From a virus: a stretch of 27,955 bases of DNA. The stretch is from positions 1-27,955 of IMG/VR virus record IMGVR_UViG_3300010354_000480; one strand, written 5' to 3'. Of this stretch, positions 13,250 through 22,598 are shown piece by piece. The translations under genes and the position numbers were made by a program. Every line of letters starts with the position of its first letter. Within the stretch, counting starts at the first letter, position 1. The notes under the pieces were generated by a model that saw only the letters and a program-made list of their open reading frames with translations, searched no databases and was not told the DNA's origin.

Positions 13250-16200
13250 CTACTTATTTATGGTTCTTTCTTCTTTTATTTTTTGTAAAGCAATTAGTCT
13301 ATTAAGTTCTTCTATTCTTCTTTCGGCTTCATTAACTTCTTGATATGGTTCAAGATTACTTAGTGGCAAACCAAAGAATCTAGAAATTGTTGAAACATTT
13401 TGTGATGTTGACGGTTCTGTTATTCCACCTTGTTCAGGCTCCGCTAAGTATGCTGGTGTACCAGTACGTGTTGCATCTCTAATAAATTCTGCAACAGAAT
13501 CTGCATTTACTATTTCTTCTGCTATAGCTGCACCTGCACGACCATAACGTTGTAGTACAGGTCCTAAGATAGTAATATTCTTTGCAAGATATTTACGCAA
13601 CTTAGCGTCTGCTTCTGGGTCAAATTCTTTATTAGCAATTTGTTCTTTTCTAAATGCATCGTAGTTCAACCAGTATTCAAGTGGAGTTCTGATTGCTGGA
13701 TTAAGCGATGCAAGAACTCCTCCTGGCGAAGTAAAACCACCAATGTCTTCAGCCAAACCAGTAAGACCAAGGTCTGGCATCAAGTAAGATGACCCACCAA
13801 GATTAAATGGTGCCTTAAAAGCTCCTTGTGTTTGCATGAATAATGGCATCAAATCACTTTCGCCTTCTTCATCTCTTAATCCATTTTTAATCTTTTGATA
13901 GATAGTATAAGCCTTTGGATTGGTTGTTAAAATTTCTAACATCAATGGTAGTGAGCGGCTCATCCACATCCAAAATGGAATGATTTGTTTTAATACTTCG
14001 TCTGCTCTTGATATATCAGAGTAGTCAATAAGATATTTTGCTGTGCGGCCAGCTGCTTGTTCTGCTGATAAACCTTTTTTAATACCATCATACGTTAAGG
14101 CAAAACGTGAATAATTTTCTATAGTATTACCGGCATTACGTGACCATGTAAGTGGAGTTCCAATTATTTCAGACAATTTATTTCTAGCAGTGGCTCCTGT
14201 TGCACCTATGCCTTTAAAGCCAGTTCCTGCTCCTTCAAACACTTCACCAGTTCTACCGAATCCAGCTACACCTACGTTTTCAAGAGCTGTTTTAATTGCA
14301 TTTCTTTCAGCAACAGATACTCTAGGAAATGCGGCGTCAATAAAGTCATCTATCTGAGCAACAGGTATTCCCGTTGTACCCTCTCTTGCAAGTAACACAG
14401 CAGCTTCTCTTTCTTTGGTTATATATGCAAGCCATTTATCATAAATATCTAATGCTTCATTAATGTTTCTAAAGTCAGCACCAGCAGTAGCCATGAAGAA
14501 AGCGTTTGAGTATGCGTTGCGAACATGAAATCCTGGAGTTGCAGTCACCCATGACTTGAACAGTCTATTGTATTTACCAATATAGTTGTTCATCAAACGT
14601 AGTATTCTTGGGTCTTCTAGTCTTCTAAAGTTCTGCACCATGGCAGCAATTTCTCTTTGTGCTTGCACACCAGGAAGAATCTTTTTATTTAATTCAATAA
14701 AACCATCATCGGTTATTGCTTTAACTTTTTTAAAGTCTGTAATTGGACGAAAGTCAATTCTGCTACTAATTGCTTTTGCTTCTCGGGCCAACGATTCTGC
14801 TAAAGTATCAGCTTCCAATACTATAACAGAAGCCATTGATGCTGTTACGTCTGGGTCTCTAGCAAGAGCATCAGCCATTTGTCTAACGCGCTGAATCGAT
14901 TCTTCAATATCATCAGCAGAAAGTACACCACCGGGTGTAAGTAATCTTACATTTATATCTTCAATCGTGCTAACAATTTCATCTAACTGTTCTACTGCAT
15001 CTGGTATTGTTTTAATAGCTGCAATTCGTTGTGGAGTTAATGATGTTTCGACAACTGCGGCAATATCACCAGCGAATGGTTTTGCAGCAACTTCTTCTCT
15101 GGTAACTGGTTTGATGAGGCCAGTGCTACCGGTCTTTAATTCCGTTTCTAATGTTCTTAAGAAAGCAATGTCTGATGCAATATTATCAACTTGATTTGCC
15201 AATGCTTCACCAATGTCAGTTGCAAACCAATCAAAATTAATTCCGAGTTCACGACGCATTATTTTATTTAATGCTTTTGTGCCACCAGCAATGTCTGCTG
15301 CAGTTAAAGTATAAGTTCCAACTTTAGAGCCAGAAACTAATCTACGAGGAGTAGAAAGTTGACCAAGGAATGTTCTGTCAAATCCCATCAAAGCATCATA
15401 TTCTTTTGATTTTGTTTTTCTTAATAAGTTTTTAGCTTTATCACTTAGAACATGTGGGAACCAGTTTTCATTTTTTGGAAGGTCTTTAACATCAGCTGGC
15501 TTTACTCCAGATTTAATTTGCACTTCTCTATATACATCATTGCTGATATTATATATTTCATCACGAACTGTACCAAACCTTCTTGCAAAATCAAGTTCTT
15601 GTTCGGTAACTGTACGGCCAACTTTTGCTGATACTGTAGCCGCGTCATCTGCAGCAACTTTTACGCCACCTTTAACAGTGTCAAACAAATTAACGTTTGG
15701 ATTAATAACAATTTCTTCTACTGTGTTAGAAAATACACTATCTGCTGAGTTTGCAAATGTTGGAGAAACAATAAAGTCTAACTGCTGTGTTATTTCTTTA
15801 ACATTTCTTCTATATATTTTATCTAAAGATAATTCTTTGACTGCGGTTATCGCTCTTTGTCCGGTTAACTCACCAGTGCGCAAAGCCGAACGAAGTCCAC
15901 GAATATCTCCTTCTCCAGCAATACCTTTTTTACCAAGGTTTGTAGTCCATTCAATAAATGCTTTACCGGCTTCACTTCCTGCAAGACCACCACGAACAAT
16001 GTATTCAGCACCAATCATAGGTTTTGTGCCTAAACGTACTGTTGACACGCCAGTTCCAATTAGGTTTGATAATTTTTCACCAAAAACAGGTGTTTTAAAT
16101 TTGCCGGCACCAAAACGAAAGCCACCTTTTGTATACAACACTTCTGCTATTGGACCACGTATACCTGCATATCCTCTATTAATAATACTATCAAGAACAC

Positions 16201-17410
16201 CAGGTGTTTTATTTAAGGCTACATCAAGTGCTCGTACTCTTGCTAATTGTGTAGGAGTTAACTTTAATGTGCCAGCAGCTACTTCATCCAATGTTTTTGC
16301 TGCAGTTTCTGCTGCATCAATTACAATGGTAGCCAAGTCTTCACGAGCACGTGCTCCATAAATTCTACGTGGAGCTGCAGTTCTTGCATAATCTTCTGCA
16401 TTTCTTAACAATACATCTGGTGCTGCTTCTTCTGCGGCAACTGCTGCTGCTCTCTTTGCTACGGTTTTTTCTGCCGCTTTAACTGCTGCATCTGCAACTG
16501 CTTTAGCTTCTTTTGTTATTATTCCTTCGGCAAGTTGTCTTGCTGCGTCATCTGCTGCTACTTGTGCAGCTTTTAATGCTGCGTCAGCTGCAAGTTTCTT
16601 TGCACCTGCTTTTGTTAAGGCCTCACCAGTTGCACTAACTGCTGTCTTAATTCCGCCTGAAGCAATTGCTTTAAGAAATGTTTTACTTACTCCCGTGCCA
16701 CCACCAGTCAACCATGTTGTTGGAGCAAGAAAAACGTCCATGGTAAGTGCAAGTGCAGGATTATCTACAACTTGACTGTAGCCTTTTTGTTCTTGAGATT
16801 CTTGAAACAATTGTGTTTCACGAGGAGCATTTTTAAACATGCGTCCAAGTTCTGTTACAATGCCTTTATTACCAAATGGGTCAGTAAACGAACCAACATC
16901 AACTGGTTTGCCTTCATTGGCATTTTGTATTTGATTAATAATTCCAGGAATAAGATTTTCTAATTCAAGCAATTTATCAACTGGATAGAATGGCAAATAA
17001 GCTGGACGAATTTTTGTTCCAGGAATTTTAAAATTTAAAACAGAGTTTGCTGCGTTAAATACACTACCGACAATACCCGTGTCTATATCATCTATTTGTT
17101 GTTGAGGTACCTGATAGTAAAGAGCTTCTTCTTTTGCTTGGCCTAATTTTATTCTAGCTTCTGATACATCAGCACTAGGTGCAAGCATAAGTGTTGTTGG
17201 CTTATTTACAGCCATTTTTTCGGCGGGACCGGTTGTTACAATCTTTCCAGTGGTTGGTCTAGCAATTGGTGCACGAGAGCCAGTTCCCGTTTGAATTGGC
17301 TTAGTTGCAGTCGTAGTAGTTGTAACTTTAGGCGTGGTAGTAGTGGTGGTGACTGTTTCACCAGGCGATGGACGAGGAATTGGTTCACGACTAGATATTC
17401 TTGGTGCCAT
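13250..17410 (-). CDS. Large internal virion / ejection protein
   Basis: A 1386-residue protein. Residues 1-70 are low-complexity Thr/Lys/Pro (VTTTTTTPKVTTTTTATKPI); about 240-350 is an Ala-rich helical stretch, probably coiled; the middle is helical. The last 450 residues hold FKSWVTATPGFHVRNAYSNA, NTIENYSRFALTYDGIKKGL, AAGRTAKYLIDYSDISRADE and LKQIIPFWMWMSRSLPLMLE, a conserved block seen in large structural proteins of podoviruses and called large polyvalent protein-associated. Such proteins lie inside the capsid and are ejected ahead of DNA. No lysozyme motif is obvious. Despite its length I found no in-frame CGG codon, which bears on the frameshift finding. The gene follows 17420 with nine bases between. 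Confidence 0.8.
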   Translation of the reverse strand: MAPRISSREPIPRPSPGETVTTTTTTPKVTTTTTATKPIQTGTGSRAPIARPTTGKIVTTGPAEKMAVNKPTTLMLAPSADVSEARIKLGQAKEEALYYQVPQQQIDDIDTGIVGSVFNAANSVLNFKIPGTKIRPAYLPFYPVDKLLELENLIPGIINQIQNANEGKPVDVGSFTDPFGNKGIVTELGRMFKNAPRETQLFQESQEQKGYSQVVDNPALALTMDVFLAPTTWLTGGGTGVSKTFLKAIASGGIKTAVSATGEALTKAGAKKLAADAALKAAQVAADDAARQLAEGIITKEAKAVADAAVKAAEKTVAKRAAAVAAEEAAPDVLLRNAEDYARTAAPRRIYGARAREDLATIVIDAAETAAKTLDEVAAGTLKLTPTQLARVRALDVALNKTPGVLDSIINRGYAGIRGPIAEVLYTKGGFRFGAGKFKTPVFGEKLSNLIGTGVSTVRLGTKPMIGAEYIVRGGLAGSEAGKAFIEWTTNLGKKGIAGEGDIRGLRSALRTGELTGQRAITAVKELSLDKIYRRNVKEITQQLDFIVSPTFANSADSVFSNTVEEIVINPNVNLFDTVKGGVKVAADDAATVSAKVGRTVTEQELDFARRFGTVRDEIYNISNDVYREVQIKSGVKPADVKDLPKNENWFPHVLSDKAKNLLRKTKSKEYDALMGFDRTFLGQLSTPRRLVSGSKVGTYTLTAADIAGGTKALNKIMRRELGINFDWFATDIGEALANQVDNIASDIAFLRTLETELKTGSTGLIKPVTREEVAAKPFAGDIAAVVETSLTPQRIAAIKTIPDAVEQLDEIVSTIEDINVRLLTPGGVLSADDIEESIQRVRQMADALARDPDVTASMASVIVLEADTLAESLAREAKAISSRIDFRPITDFKKVKAITDDGFIELNKKILPGVQAQREIAAMVQNFRRLEDPRILRLMNNYIGKYNRLFKSWVTATPGFHVRNAYSNAFFMATAGADFRNINEALDIYDKWLAYITKEREAAVLLAREGTTGIPVAQIDDFIDAAFPRVSVAERNAIKTALENVGVAGFGRTGEVFEGAGTGFKGIGATGATARNKLSEIIGTPLTWSRNAGNTIENYSRFALTYDGIKKGLSAEQAAGRTAKYLIDYSDISRADEVLKQIIPFWMWMSRSLPLMLEILTTNPKAYTIYQKIKNGLRDEEGESDLMPLFMQTQGAFKAPFNLGGSSYLMPDLGLTGLAEDIGGFTSPGGVLASLNPAIRTPLEYWLNYDAFRKEQIANKEFDPEADAKLRKYLAKNITILGPVLQRYGRAGAAIAEEIVNADSVAEFIRDATRTGTPAYLAEPEQGGITEPSTSQNVSTISRFFGLPLSNLEPYQEVNEAERRIEELNRLIALQKIKEERTINK

Positions 17411-17419
17411 TATAACTTC

Positions 17420-18400
17420 CTATTTTTTAGCGTCGCCAATACGACTTCTTAAACTACTTTCATAGTTATATGGTGTATCTTTTTTAAGGTCAAGATTTGC
17501 AAATATCTTTGCTTCCTCTTGAATATATGATTGCAGTCTATCGGCTGGAACACCTCGTGCAACACCTCCTGATGTTTGTTTAAATACAGGTGCAATATAA
17601 CTTGATGCAGTAAATCCTGGCTTATCCGCGCCAACAGTTTTCATTCCCACTTGTCTACCAAAAGCTACATCTTCTTCAGTTGGATTAAGTTTAAACAATG
17701 GTGTTACTGGAGCCCCCGGCACATATTTGTATGTGGGGTCAACAACTTTATTCAGTGCTCTAATTATCAATGGATTAGTGCGAAAGTCAATTGTTTTTGC
17801 TGCGTAGTCTGTTTTATCTCCATAAGTAAAAGATGGGTCAGGTAGTTTAGCTTTAAAGTTTTTATCAGCTTTTAATGTGCCAAGAGTTTTTTCGTCTACA
17901 GCAGAAAAATATTTAGCTGCATCTCCATAAATGCTATCAATATCTTTTGTTAAATCATCAGTTGTTAATGCTGGTTTAAAACTTGCATAATCAGTCTTAA
18001 GCAATCTTACAACTTCTTTTGATGGAGTACCAGCTAAAAACTCATTAGCAACAAACGATGCATAATCGTCAACGATACCTTGTTGAATTTTTTGATAACC
18101 ATTATAAAAGTTTGGATACTGTTTTCCAATGCTTGATTTAATTGAAGAAACTTCTCCTGGTTTAATTGCTTCTAAATATGATTCATATTGGTCTGGTACA
18201 TTTAAACTTGGCATCCAAGAAAACAATGTGGGAAATTCAGACTCTGTCAAAGCAATAACTTCTTCATCAAACATATCTGATGCCTTTTTAGGGGCAACAC
18301 CCATTGCTTTTGCTCTTGCCTCATATTGAGTTGCAAATTGTTTTGCTAAAGCTGGAGTAGCACCAGCAGCAATTAATCTTTGTTCAATTTTACTTGCCAT
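17420..18400 (-). CDS. Internal virion-like protein
   Basis: A 326-residue, mostly helical soluble protein beginning MASKIEQRLIAAGATPALAK. Middle segments (YESYLEAIKPGEVSSIKSSI, NFYNGYQKIQQGIVDDYASF) are helical; the C-terminus (PADRLQSYIQEEAKIFANLD) ends in SRIGDAKK. No catalytic motif is seen. Size, order and the two neighbours suggest a middle ejection protein, in the position of gp15 of T7-like phages, but sequence resemblance is not evident. There are only two bases between this gene and 18403. Confidence 0.65.
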   Translation of the reverse strand: MASKIEQRLIAAGATPALAKQFATQYEARAKAMGVAPKKASDMFDEEVIALTESEFPTLFSWMPSLNVPDQYESYLEAIKPGEVSSIKSSIGKQYPNFYNGYQKIQQGIVDDYASFVANEFLAGTPSKEVVRLLKTDYASFKPALTTDDLTKDIDSIYGDAAKYFSAVDEKTLGTLKADKNFKAKLPDPSFTYGDKTDYAAKTIDFRTNPLIIRALNKVVDPTYKYVPGAPVTPLFKLNPTEEDVAFGRQVGMKTVGADKPGFTASSYIAPVFKQTSGGVARGVPADRLQSYIQEEAKIFANLDLKKDTPYNYESSLRSRIGDAKK

Positions 18401-18402
18401 AA

Positions 18403-19368
18403 TTAAATTATCCTTCCAGTTCTATAGAAAGGTCCGCCTCTTTCAATGTTAATTGCTTCTTTTTGTGCCGCTGTTAACCCTACTGGTTCCTTAGGTTCTT
18501 CTTTGGGTTCTTCTACTTTTGGAGGTGTAACACAATTTCCATTTTCATCTTTTACTTTTCCTGGAGGACATATGTATCCAGTTCCTACTAATGACGCTAA
18601 TGTATCTTGAATTGTTTGTTGACGTGCAGCTGCTTCTCTTTCAAGAGTTAGTCTTTCTGCTGCGGCTTTAGCTTGAATATCTGCCAATGATGCCAGTCTT
18701 TGTTGTTCTAATGAACCTTCTTGCGCAGCTCTGCTTTGTGCGAGTTGTGTGCCTGCAACTGTTCGTGCCATTTGAGCTTCAGACATTCTAGACTCTTGAC
18801 CAGCTTGCTGTAGTCTAGCCAATGTATTTAATAACTCATTGTAATTTGCTGCACCGCCTTGAGCTGCCTGTTGAAGAGCAGTAATGGTTGGTTCTACTGG
18901 TGCGGTTGAAACACCTTGGCCAGCCATGTATTGAGCTAAATCGTTTCTAACTGGTTGCGCTTGTGCTCTTGTTGCTTGAGTAAATGCAGTGGGTTGATTT
19001 TGTCTTAAATAAGTTGCTAGAGCATCATAACCAGCTGTTGTTAATCGTTCTCCACGGCCATAAGATTCTGCTAGCTGCTTCATCAATGCATCATATTGGT
19101 CTTGTATGTATTTTTCGCTAACGTCTTTTTGACCACCAACTAAATCAATAAGTTTTTGAGGAGCCCCTTGTCCTAACAGTGATTGTAAATACTCTGCTTG
19201 ATTTACAGCTCCAGTTTGTGCTCTAGTAATTGCTGCAATAGCAGCATTTTGTTCATCTATTGCCTTTTGTGCATCAAGAATATATTTTAATCTATTTGTC
19301 TCAGCATTGATTAATCTATAATCTGTGCCGCCATATGTTTTGTAAAAATCTCCATCTGGAAATGCCAT
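18403..19368 (-). CDS. Coiled-coil internal virion-like protein with Cys/Pro-rich end
   Basis: A 321-residue protein. Residues 25-260 are rich in Ala and Gln and form a long helical region with heptads (AQGGAANYNELLNTLARLQQ, LEREAAARQQTIQDTLASLV). The end differs: YICPPGKVKDENGNCVTPPK, then a Pro/Glu segment and RGGPFYRTGRII. The CPPGKxxDxNGNCV module looks like a small disulphide or metal loop on phage structural proteins. It is in the right position and of the right character for an ejection protein of the gp14/gp15 type, but that is positional inference. Confidence 0.65.
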   Translation of the reverse strand: MAFPDGDFYKTYGGTDYRLINAETNRLKYILDAQKAIDEQNAAIAAITRAQTGAVNQAEYLQSLLGQGAPQKLIDLVGGQKDVSEKYIQDQYDALMKQLAESYGRGERLTTAGYDALATYLRQNQPTAFTQATRAQAQPVRNDLAQYMAGQGVSTAPVEPTITALQQAAQGGAANYNELLNTLARLQQAGQESRMSEAQMARTVAGTQLAQSRAAQEGSLEQQRLASLADIQAKAAAERLTLEREAAARQQTIQDTLASLVGTGYICPPGKVKDENGNCVTPPKVEEPKEEPKEPVGLTAAQKEAINIERGGPFYRTGRII

Positions 19369-19374
19369 ATCATC

Positions 19375-19821
19375 CTACCTTAAATTTAATAAAGCTTGCG
19401 CGTCCGCAGCTATTTGTCTAGCTTTTAATGATTCTAAATCAGCAATACCTTGCTCATAACTAGCTAAACCTTGAGCTTGGGCTAGGTCATAGCCTCTCAT
19501 GGTTCCAGCTAAATCTTCTCTAGCATAACCCAACTGCTTTGCTCTTTCTTTGGCGTAGCTTTGTAGGGCACGATTATATATTCCAGAACGAGTGCTTATT
19601 CCAGTTAAGCCTCTACGACCATAAGATGATGTTAATCTTGGAACATCACCCAGTCTACCAGTTGGTGTTGTGCCAAAAGCTGCTTCTTCAAGTTGTACTA
19701 TGGGACGTTGTCCACGGGTTTCAGCTAAATACTTTTGATAGGCCGTAAGGGCAGCCTGCTGTCCAAATTGATTAAATAGCTTTCGCCTTGTCTCTTCAAA
19801 TACACTTGGGTCAAATGCCAT
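19375..19821 (-). CDS. Small internal virion-like protein
   Basis: A 148-residue protein beginning MAFDPSVFEETRRKLFNQFG. It is rich in Ala, Arg and Gln, with TRSGIYNRALQSYAKERAKQ and LAGTMRGYDLAQAQGLASYE as amphipathic helices and a segment of Gly/Arg in the middle. It precedes the coiled-coil gene with six bases between, which fits a first, small ejection protein. No family is recognised. Confidence 0.6.
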   Translation of the reverse strand: MAFDPSVFEETRRKLFNQFGQQAALTAYQKYLAETRGQRPIVQLEEAAFGTTPTGRLGDVPRLTSSYGRRGLTGISTRSGIYNRALQSYAKERAKQLGYAREDLAGTMRGYDLAQAQGLASYEQGIADLESLKARQIAADAQALLNLR

Positions 19822-19854
19822 GATTAAAACTCCCTATACTACTAAGCGTAAATA

Positions 19855-20340
19855 TTACCTATTGCGTGTAAAGAACCAATGGTCTGGCTGAACATAGTGA
19901 AAAAACACTAGTTCAACCGACCCATCTGGCCCTAAATCTTTAGGTTGACGACCGTGTGTTTGGTCATTTCCCATATAGCATAAGGCTTCATTAGGGTTTA
20001 AGATATATTCTTTGTCTTCTACCCAAAGCCCCCAAGGTTCTGTTTGCCTTATGCATAAATCAATTGTATATGTACACGCATTATCATCTTTATGCATGTT
20101 CATTGATGCGTTACCAAAATACTTGCAATAAACAGAATATGAACTTTTAATATTATCTTCTCTAAATATCCCTCTTGCTAAAGATTCAAGCTTTCTACCA
20201 ACACCTTCTACATAATCGCTATAAGAAATATGTCTTGAGCGGGATTCATCATGTAGTGGAGGATGCAGATATTCAAGATTATCTATTAAATCTTTAAGTT
20301 CTTCTTCTTTTAAAACATTTGTTATTTTAATCGGTTGCAT
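19855..20340 (-). CDS. 2-oxoglutarate/Fe(II)-dependent oxygenase
   Basis: A protein of about 161 residues with the double-stranded beta-helix core. Iron ligands are His83 and Asp85 in NMHKDDNACTYTID and distal His129 in QTHGRQP; flanking strands are WGLWVEDKEYILNPNEALCY and VELVFFHYV. The enzyme would use oxygen and 2-oxoglutarate to hydroxylate a target, often a Pro residue or a nucleotide. I take ATG 20340, which overlaps the previous stop as TAATG, over the ATG three codons upstream. It is the second of a tandem pair, so division of work on two substrates, or two sites, is plausible. A protein target in the neighbouring fibres is inference. Confidence 0.8.
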   Translation of the reverse strand: MQPIKITNVLKEEELKDLIDNLEYLHPPLHDESRSRHISYSDYVEGVGRKLESLARGIFREDNIKSSYSVYCKYFGNASMNMHKDDNACTYTIDLCIRQTEPWGLWVEDKEYILNPNEALCYMGNDQTHGRQPKDLGPDGSVELVFFHYVQPDHWFFTRNR

Positions 20341-20918
20341 TATACCCACCAGTTAACCACAGAATATTTTACACCATACTTTATTGGTTTGGCTTCGTGT
20401 GTATACGGTGCTCCTGAAGGAAATATTACGATGTCACCAGCAGTAGGATAATAATTAAAATTAAGATTTGGAAACCAAAGTTCCCCACCTTCATAATCAT
20501 CATTTAAATATCCTATGGCAGAAACTCTTCTTCTTGTATTTTTACCGTCATCAAGGTGTGGAATAAAGTATTCTGATTCACTATATCTTAATATTTGATA
20601 TGCAGTTGGAATATTAATATCAGCGTCAATAGAAAATCTTCCACAAAAGTCTGCAACACATGGTTTAAAAGCCTTATGAAATTCAAATGAAATAAGTACA
20701 CGAGCATCTGTTTCATTTTCGTTTATTTCATTTATATGTGGAAAAAATAAAAATTCATTTGTTCTTACATCAGAAGTTGATTGACTTCCATCGTAATGAA
20801 CTACAGTTGCTGGCTCCCACATACCACCACTACTGTATTCTGTGGCTTCAATAATATCTTTAGGATTTTGTATTGCATTTCTATAAATTGATATTCCATT
20901 AAAAACTAAAGGCTTCAT
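20340..20918 (-). CDS. Prolyl-4-hydroxylase-like 2-oxoglutarate/Fe(II) oxygenase
   Basis: About 192 residues. The core matches the P4Hc family: YSESEYFIPHLDDGKNTRRR with iron ligands His121 and Asp123, the strands VSAIGYLNDDYEGGELWFPN, PTAGDIVIFPSGAPYTHEA with His174, and KYGVKYSVVNWWV with the 2-oxoglutarate-binding Lys at 184. Enzymes of this family hydroxylate proline in collagen-like or other peptides. The window contains two proline-rich fibre proteins as possible targets. ATG 20918 overlaps the preceding stop (TAATG); an alternative ATG lies seven codons earlier. The same TAATG coupling recurs with the next gene. Confidence 0.85.
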   Translation of the reverse strand: MKPLVFNGISIYRNAIQNPKDIIEATEYSSGGMWEPATVVHYDGSQSTSDVRTNEFLFFPHINEINENETDARVLISFEFHKAFKPCVADFCGRFSIDADINIPTAYQILRYSESEYFIPHLDDGKNTRRRVSAIGYLNDDYEGGELWFPNLNFNYYPTAGDIVIFPSGAPYTHEAKPIKYGVKYSVVNWWV

Positions 20919-21145
20919 TACCATTTTCCAATTGGGCATTTAGCTTCTTTTAGTTGTGTTTTTAATTTCATAAAACAACCACATTGTTTGCACTGTTTGG
21001 TTATTTTAATTAATTCAGGACATTGTTCACAGATACTAAAACGCTTACTTGCTTCTTCTTCAGATACTTTTTCTGTATTTGGATTTACAACATCCCACGG
21101 ACGTGTAGTTCCAAGTTTTTCTTTATATTTTTGCCATGGAGTCAT
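20918..21145 (-). CDS. Small zinc-ribbon-like phage protein
   Basis: A 75-residue protein. KRFSICEQCPELIKITKQCK continues QCGCFMKLKTQLKEAKCPIG and KW, giving CxxC and CxxCxC pairs plus a final Cys that should bind zinc. Small proteins of this pattern occur next to 2-oxoglutarate oxygenases and tail genes in marine and freshwater phages; role unknown. It lies between the FN3 stalk protein and the oxygenases and is coupled to the latter. It may serve as an adaptor or nucleic-acid binder. Confidence 0.75.
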   Translation of the reverse strand: MTPWQKYKEKLGTTRPWDVVNPNTEKVSEEEASKRFSICEQCPELIKITKQCKQCGCFMKLKTQLKEAKCPIGKW

Positions 21146-21173
21146 TTTTATTCCTTCGAATTGTAATATTAAT

Positions 21174-21998
21174 TTAATTCCACTTAGAACCCAATGCAGG
21201 TGGTTCTTCTACTAAAGCAATAGTTGGATTAGAACTATAAATTGCTATATATTGCTCACTTGCTTCATTGTTCTGAAATGAAAATGTTGTGACAACTTCA
21301 TTATCTAAAATAACTGCAAAATGTATTCTTTCTTTTTTATTCTCTTGCATTTTTTTTCCTTCGTCTAAAGTATTTTTCATATATTGTACCACGGTAGCAG
21401 CTGTTAAACATGCTGGTCCATCGCAAGTTCCATCGCCTGCGCAAGAGTTATTGCAGTTGTCTCTACATGAAAGTATTTGACAACCAAAACTTTCGTAGCC
21501 AGGACATCTAGTTCCAGATGGAGTGCAGGAACAAGAACCTGGAGACGGAGTGCAAACTGGAGTAGGAACAGGAACTGGAACGGGAACTGGAACGGGAACA
21601 GGAACGGGAACTGGAACTGGAACGGGAACAGGAGTAGGGGTTGGTGTTGGAGTAGGTGTTGGAGTAGGAGTAGGTGTTGGAGTAGGTGTCGGTGGTGCAA
21701 CGGGCGTTACAGCATTTGATGCAGAAGAATATGGACTATTTACTCCATAAGAAGTTTCTGCTCTAACCTGAAAAGTGTAAGAAGTACCGTTGGTTAATCC
21801 AGTAACAGTAATTGGAGAAGATGAACCAGTTGCAGCTATACTTCCAGGAGTAGAAAGAACACGATAAGTTACTGCGCCACCTTTACCCGTGTATGTTGGC
21901 ACGGTAAAAGCAACGGATGCGGTTGTGTTTCCAGCCGTGGCTGTACCAATGGTTGGAGTACCTGGTACACCACTTCCTGAAGTAAGTGTTAAACGCAT
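21174..21998 (-). CDS. FN3 domain, Pro-rich stalk and Cys-rich surface protein
   Basis: A 274-residue protein in three parts. Residues 10-100 are a fibronectin type III domain (SVAFTVPTYTGKGGAVTYRV, ITVTGLTNGTSYTFQVRAET). Residues 102-146 are a rigid stalk of Pro-Thr then Pro-Val pairs. Residues 147-195 have ten Cys residues (CTPSPGSCSCTPSGTRCPGY and so on), suggesting disulphides, followed by a 75-residue helical/beta end (KERIHFAVILDNEVVTTFSF). No signal peptide is seen, so it should be virion-borne. The stalk has about 22 prolines and is a candidate substrate for the nearby prolyl hydroxylase. Its start overlaps the stop of 21998-22597 by one base. Confidence 0.75.
   Translation of the reverse strand: MRLTLTSGSGVPGTPTIGTATAGNTTASVAFTVPTYTGKGGAVTYRVLSTPGSIAATGSSSPITVTGLTNGTSYTFQVRAETSYGVNSPYSSASNAVTPVAPPTPTPTPTPTPTPTPTPTPTPVPVPVPVPVPVPVPVPVPVPVPTPVCTPSPGSCSCTPSGTRCPGYESFGCQILSCRDNCNNSCAGDGTCDGPACLTAATVVQYMKNTLDEGKKMQENKKERIHFAVILDNEVVTTFSFQNNEASEQYIAIYSSNPTIALVEEPPALGSKWN
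21561..21695 (-). repeat. Pro-Thr/Pro-Val coding microsatellite
   Basis: Six-base units. On the plus strand they read as variants of ggaacgggaact and then ggtgttggagta, coding for the Pro-Val and Pro-Thr stalks. Such tracts vary in length by slippage; length here may be misassembled. The repeat also gives long open reading frames on the other strand, which I take as artefacts. Confidence 0.85.
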
Positions 21999-22597
21999 TA
22001 GCTACTAATATCTCCAGTTAATACCCAAGAATTACTTCCTCTACATATTAGAGTAGCAACTGACCATTGTGCACGAAGGTTTAAACCTGGAGTTGCATTA
22101 ACTGTGACGCCTGTGTCGCCAGCGATAACAACTGCACCTGTGTTAATTCTAATTATTGTAATCTTAGAACCAGCAGGAAGGTTTACTGCTGCGGTTGTTG
22201 GAACTGTAATTGTAACGCTTGCTGTTGAGTTTACTTCAATTATATTTCCATCATCTGTTAAAGCAAGTGTATATGCAGTTGTTCTAGTGTTAGTGCTTGG
22301 GTGGTCAACAACAGCGCCTTGGCAGTTAAGCGATGTTCCGGTAGCTACACCAATATTTGGCGTAGTTAGTGACAACGACGATGCCAAGTTTGAACTATTT
22401 ACTGCACCAGCTGAAATCTTTGCATTGGTAATTGCATTGTCTGCGATATCTGCTGTGCTGATTGCGCCAGCATCAAAGTTGTTACCTGCTGATAAACCTT
22501 CAACAAAGTTTTTAACCTGAGTGAAGTTTGTATTCATTTGTGGTGCGTCAATGACGTCACCATTGTTAAATGTATTTAATCCTGTTAATACTGCCAT
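21998..22597 (-). CDS. Tail fibre/virion surface protein
   Basis: A 199-residue protein. Residues 1-40 (MAVLTGLNTFNNGDVIDAPQ, MNTNFTQVKNFVEGL) are a phage fibre N-terminal type; 41-85 repeat the short pattern TADIADNAITNAKISAGAVN, a fibre-shaft feature. Residues about 104-199 form a beta domain ending [35 protein letters not shown]. That end closely matches the C-terminus of the collagen-like protein at 1508-2452. The start follows the nozzle gene with one base between. It is probably an adaptor or short fibre. Confidence 0.75.
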   Translation of the reverse strand: MAVLTGLNTFNNGDVIDAPQMNTNFTQVKNFVEGLSAGNNFDAGAISTADIADNAITNAKISAGAVNSSNLASSLSLTTPNIGVATGTSLNCQGAVVDHPSTNTRTTAYTLALTDDGNIIEVNSTASVTITVPTTAAVNLPAGSKITIIRINTGAVVIAGDTGVTVNATPGLNLRAQWSVATLICRGSNSWVLTGDISS

Positions 22598-22598
22598 A

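Noticed and set aside
15540-16361. 273-codon plus-strand ORF
   Set aside because: It is antisense to the large ejection protein gene, has no start context, and reads as low-complexity Ser/Pro/Ala sequence.
21477-21750. Long plus-strand ORFs rich in Gly-Thr/Gly-Val or Trp-Asn-Arg
   Set aside because: They are the other strand of the Pro-Thr/Pro-Val repeat; the short repeat lacks stops in every frame, and no ribosome binding site or family resemblance supports them.
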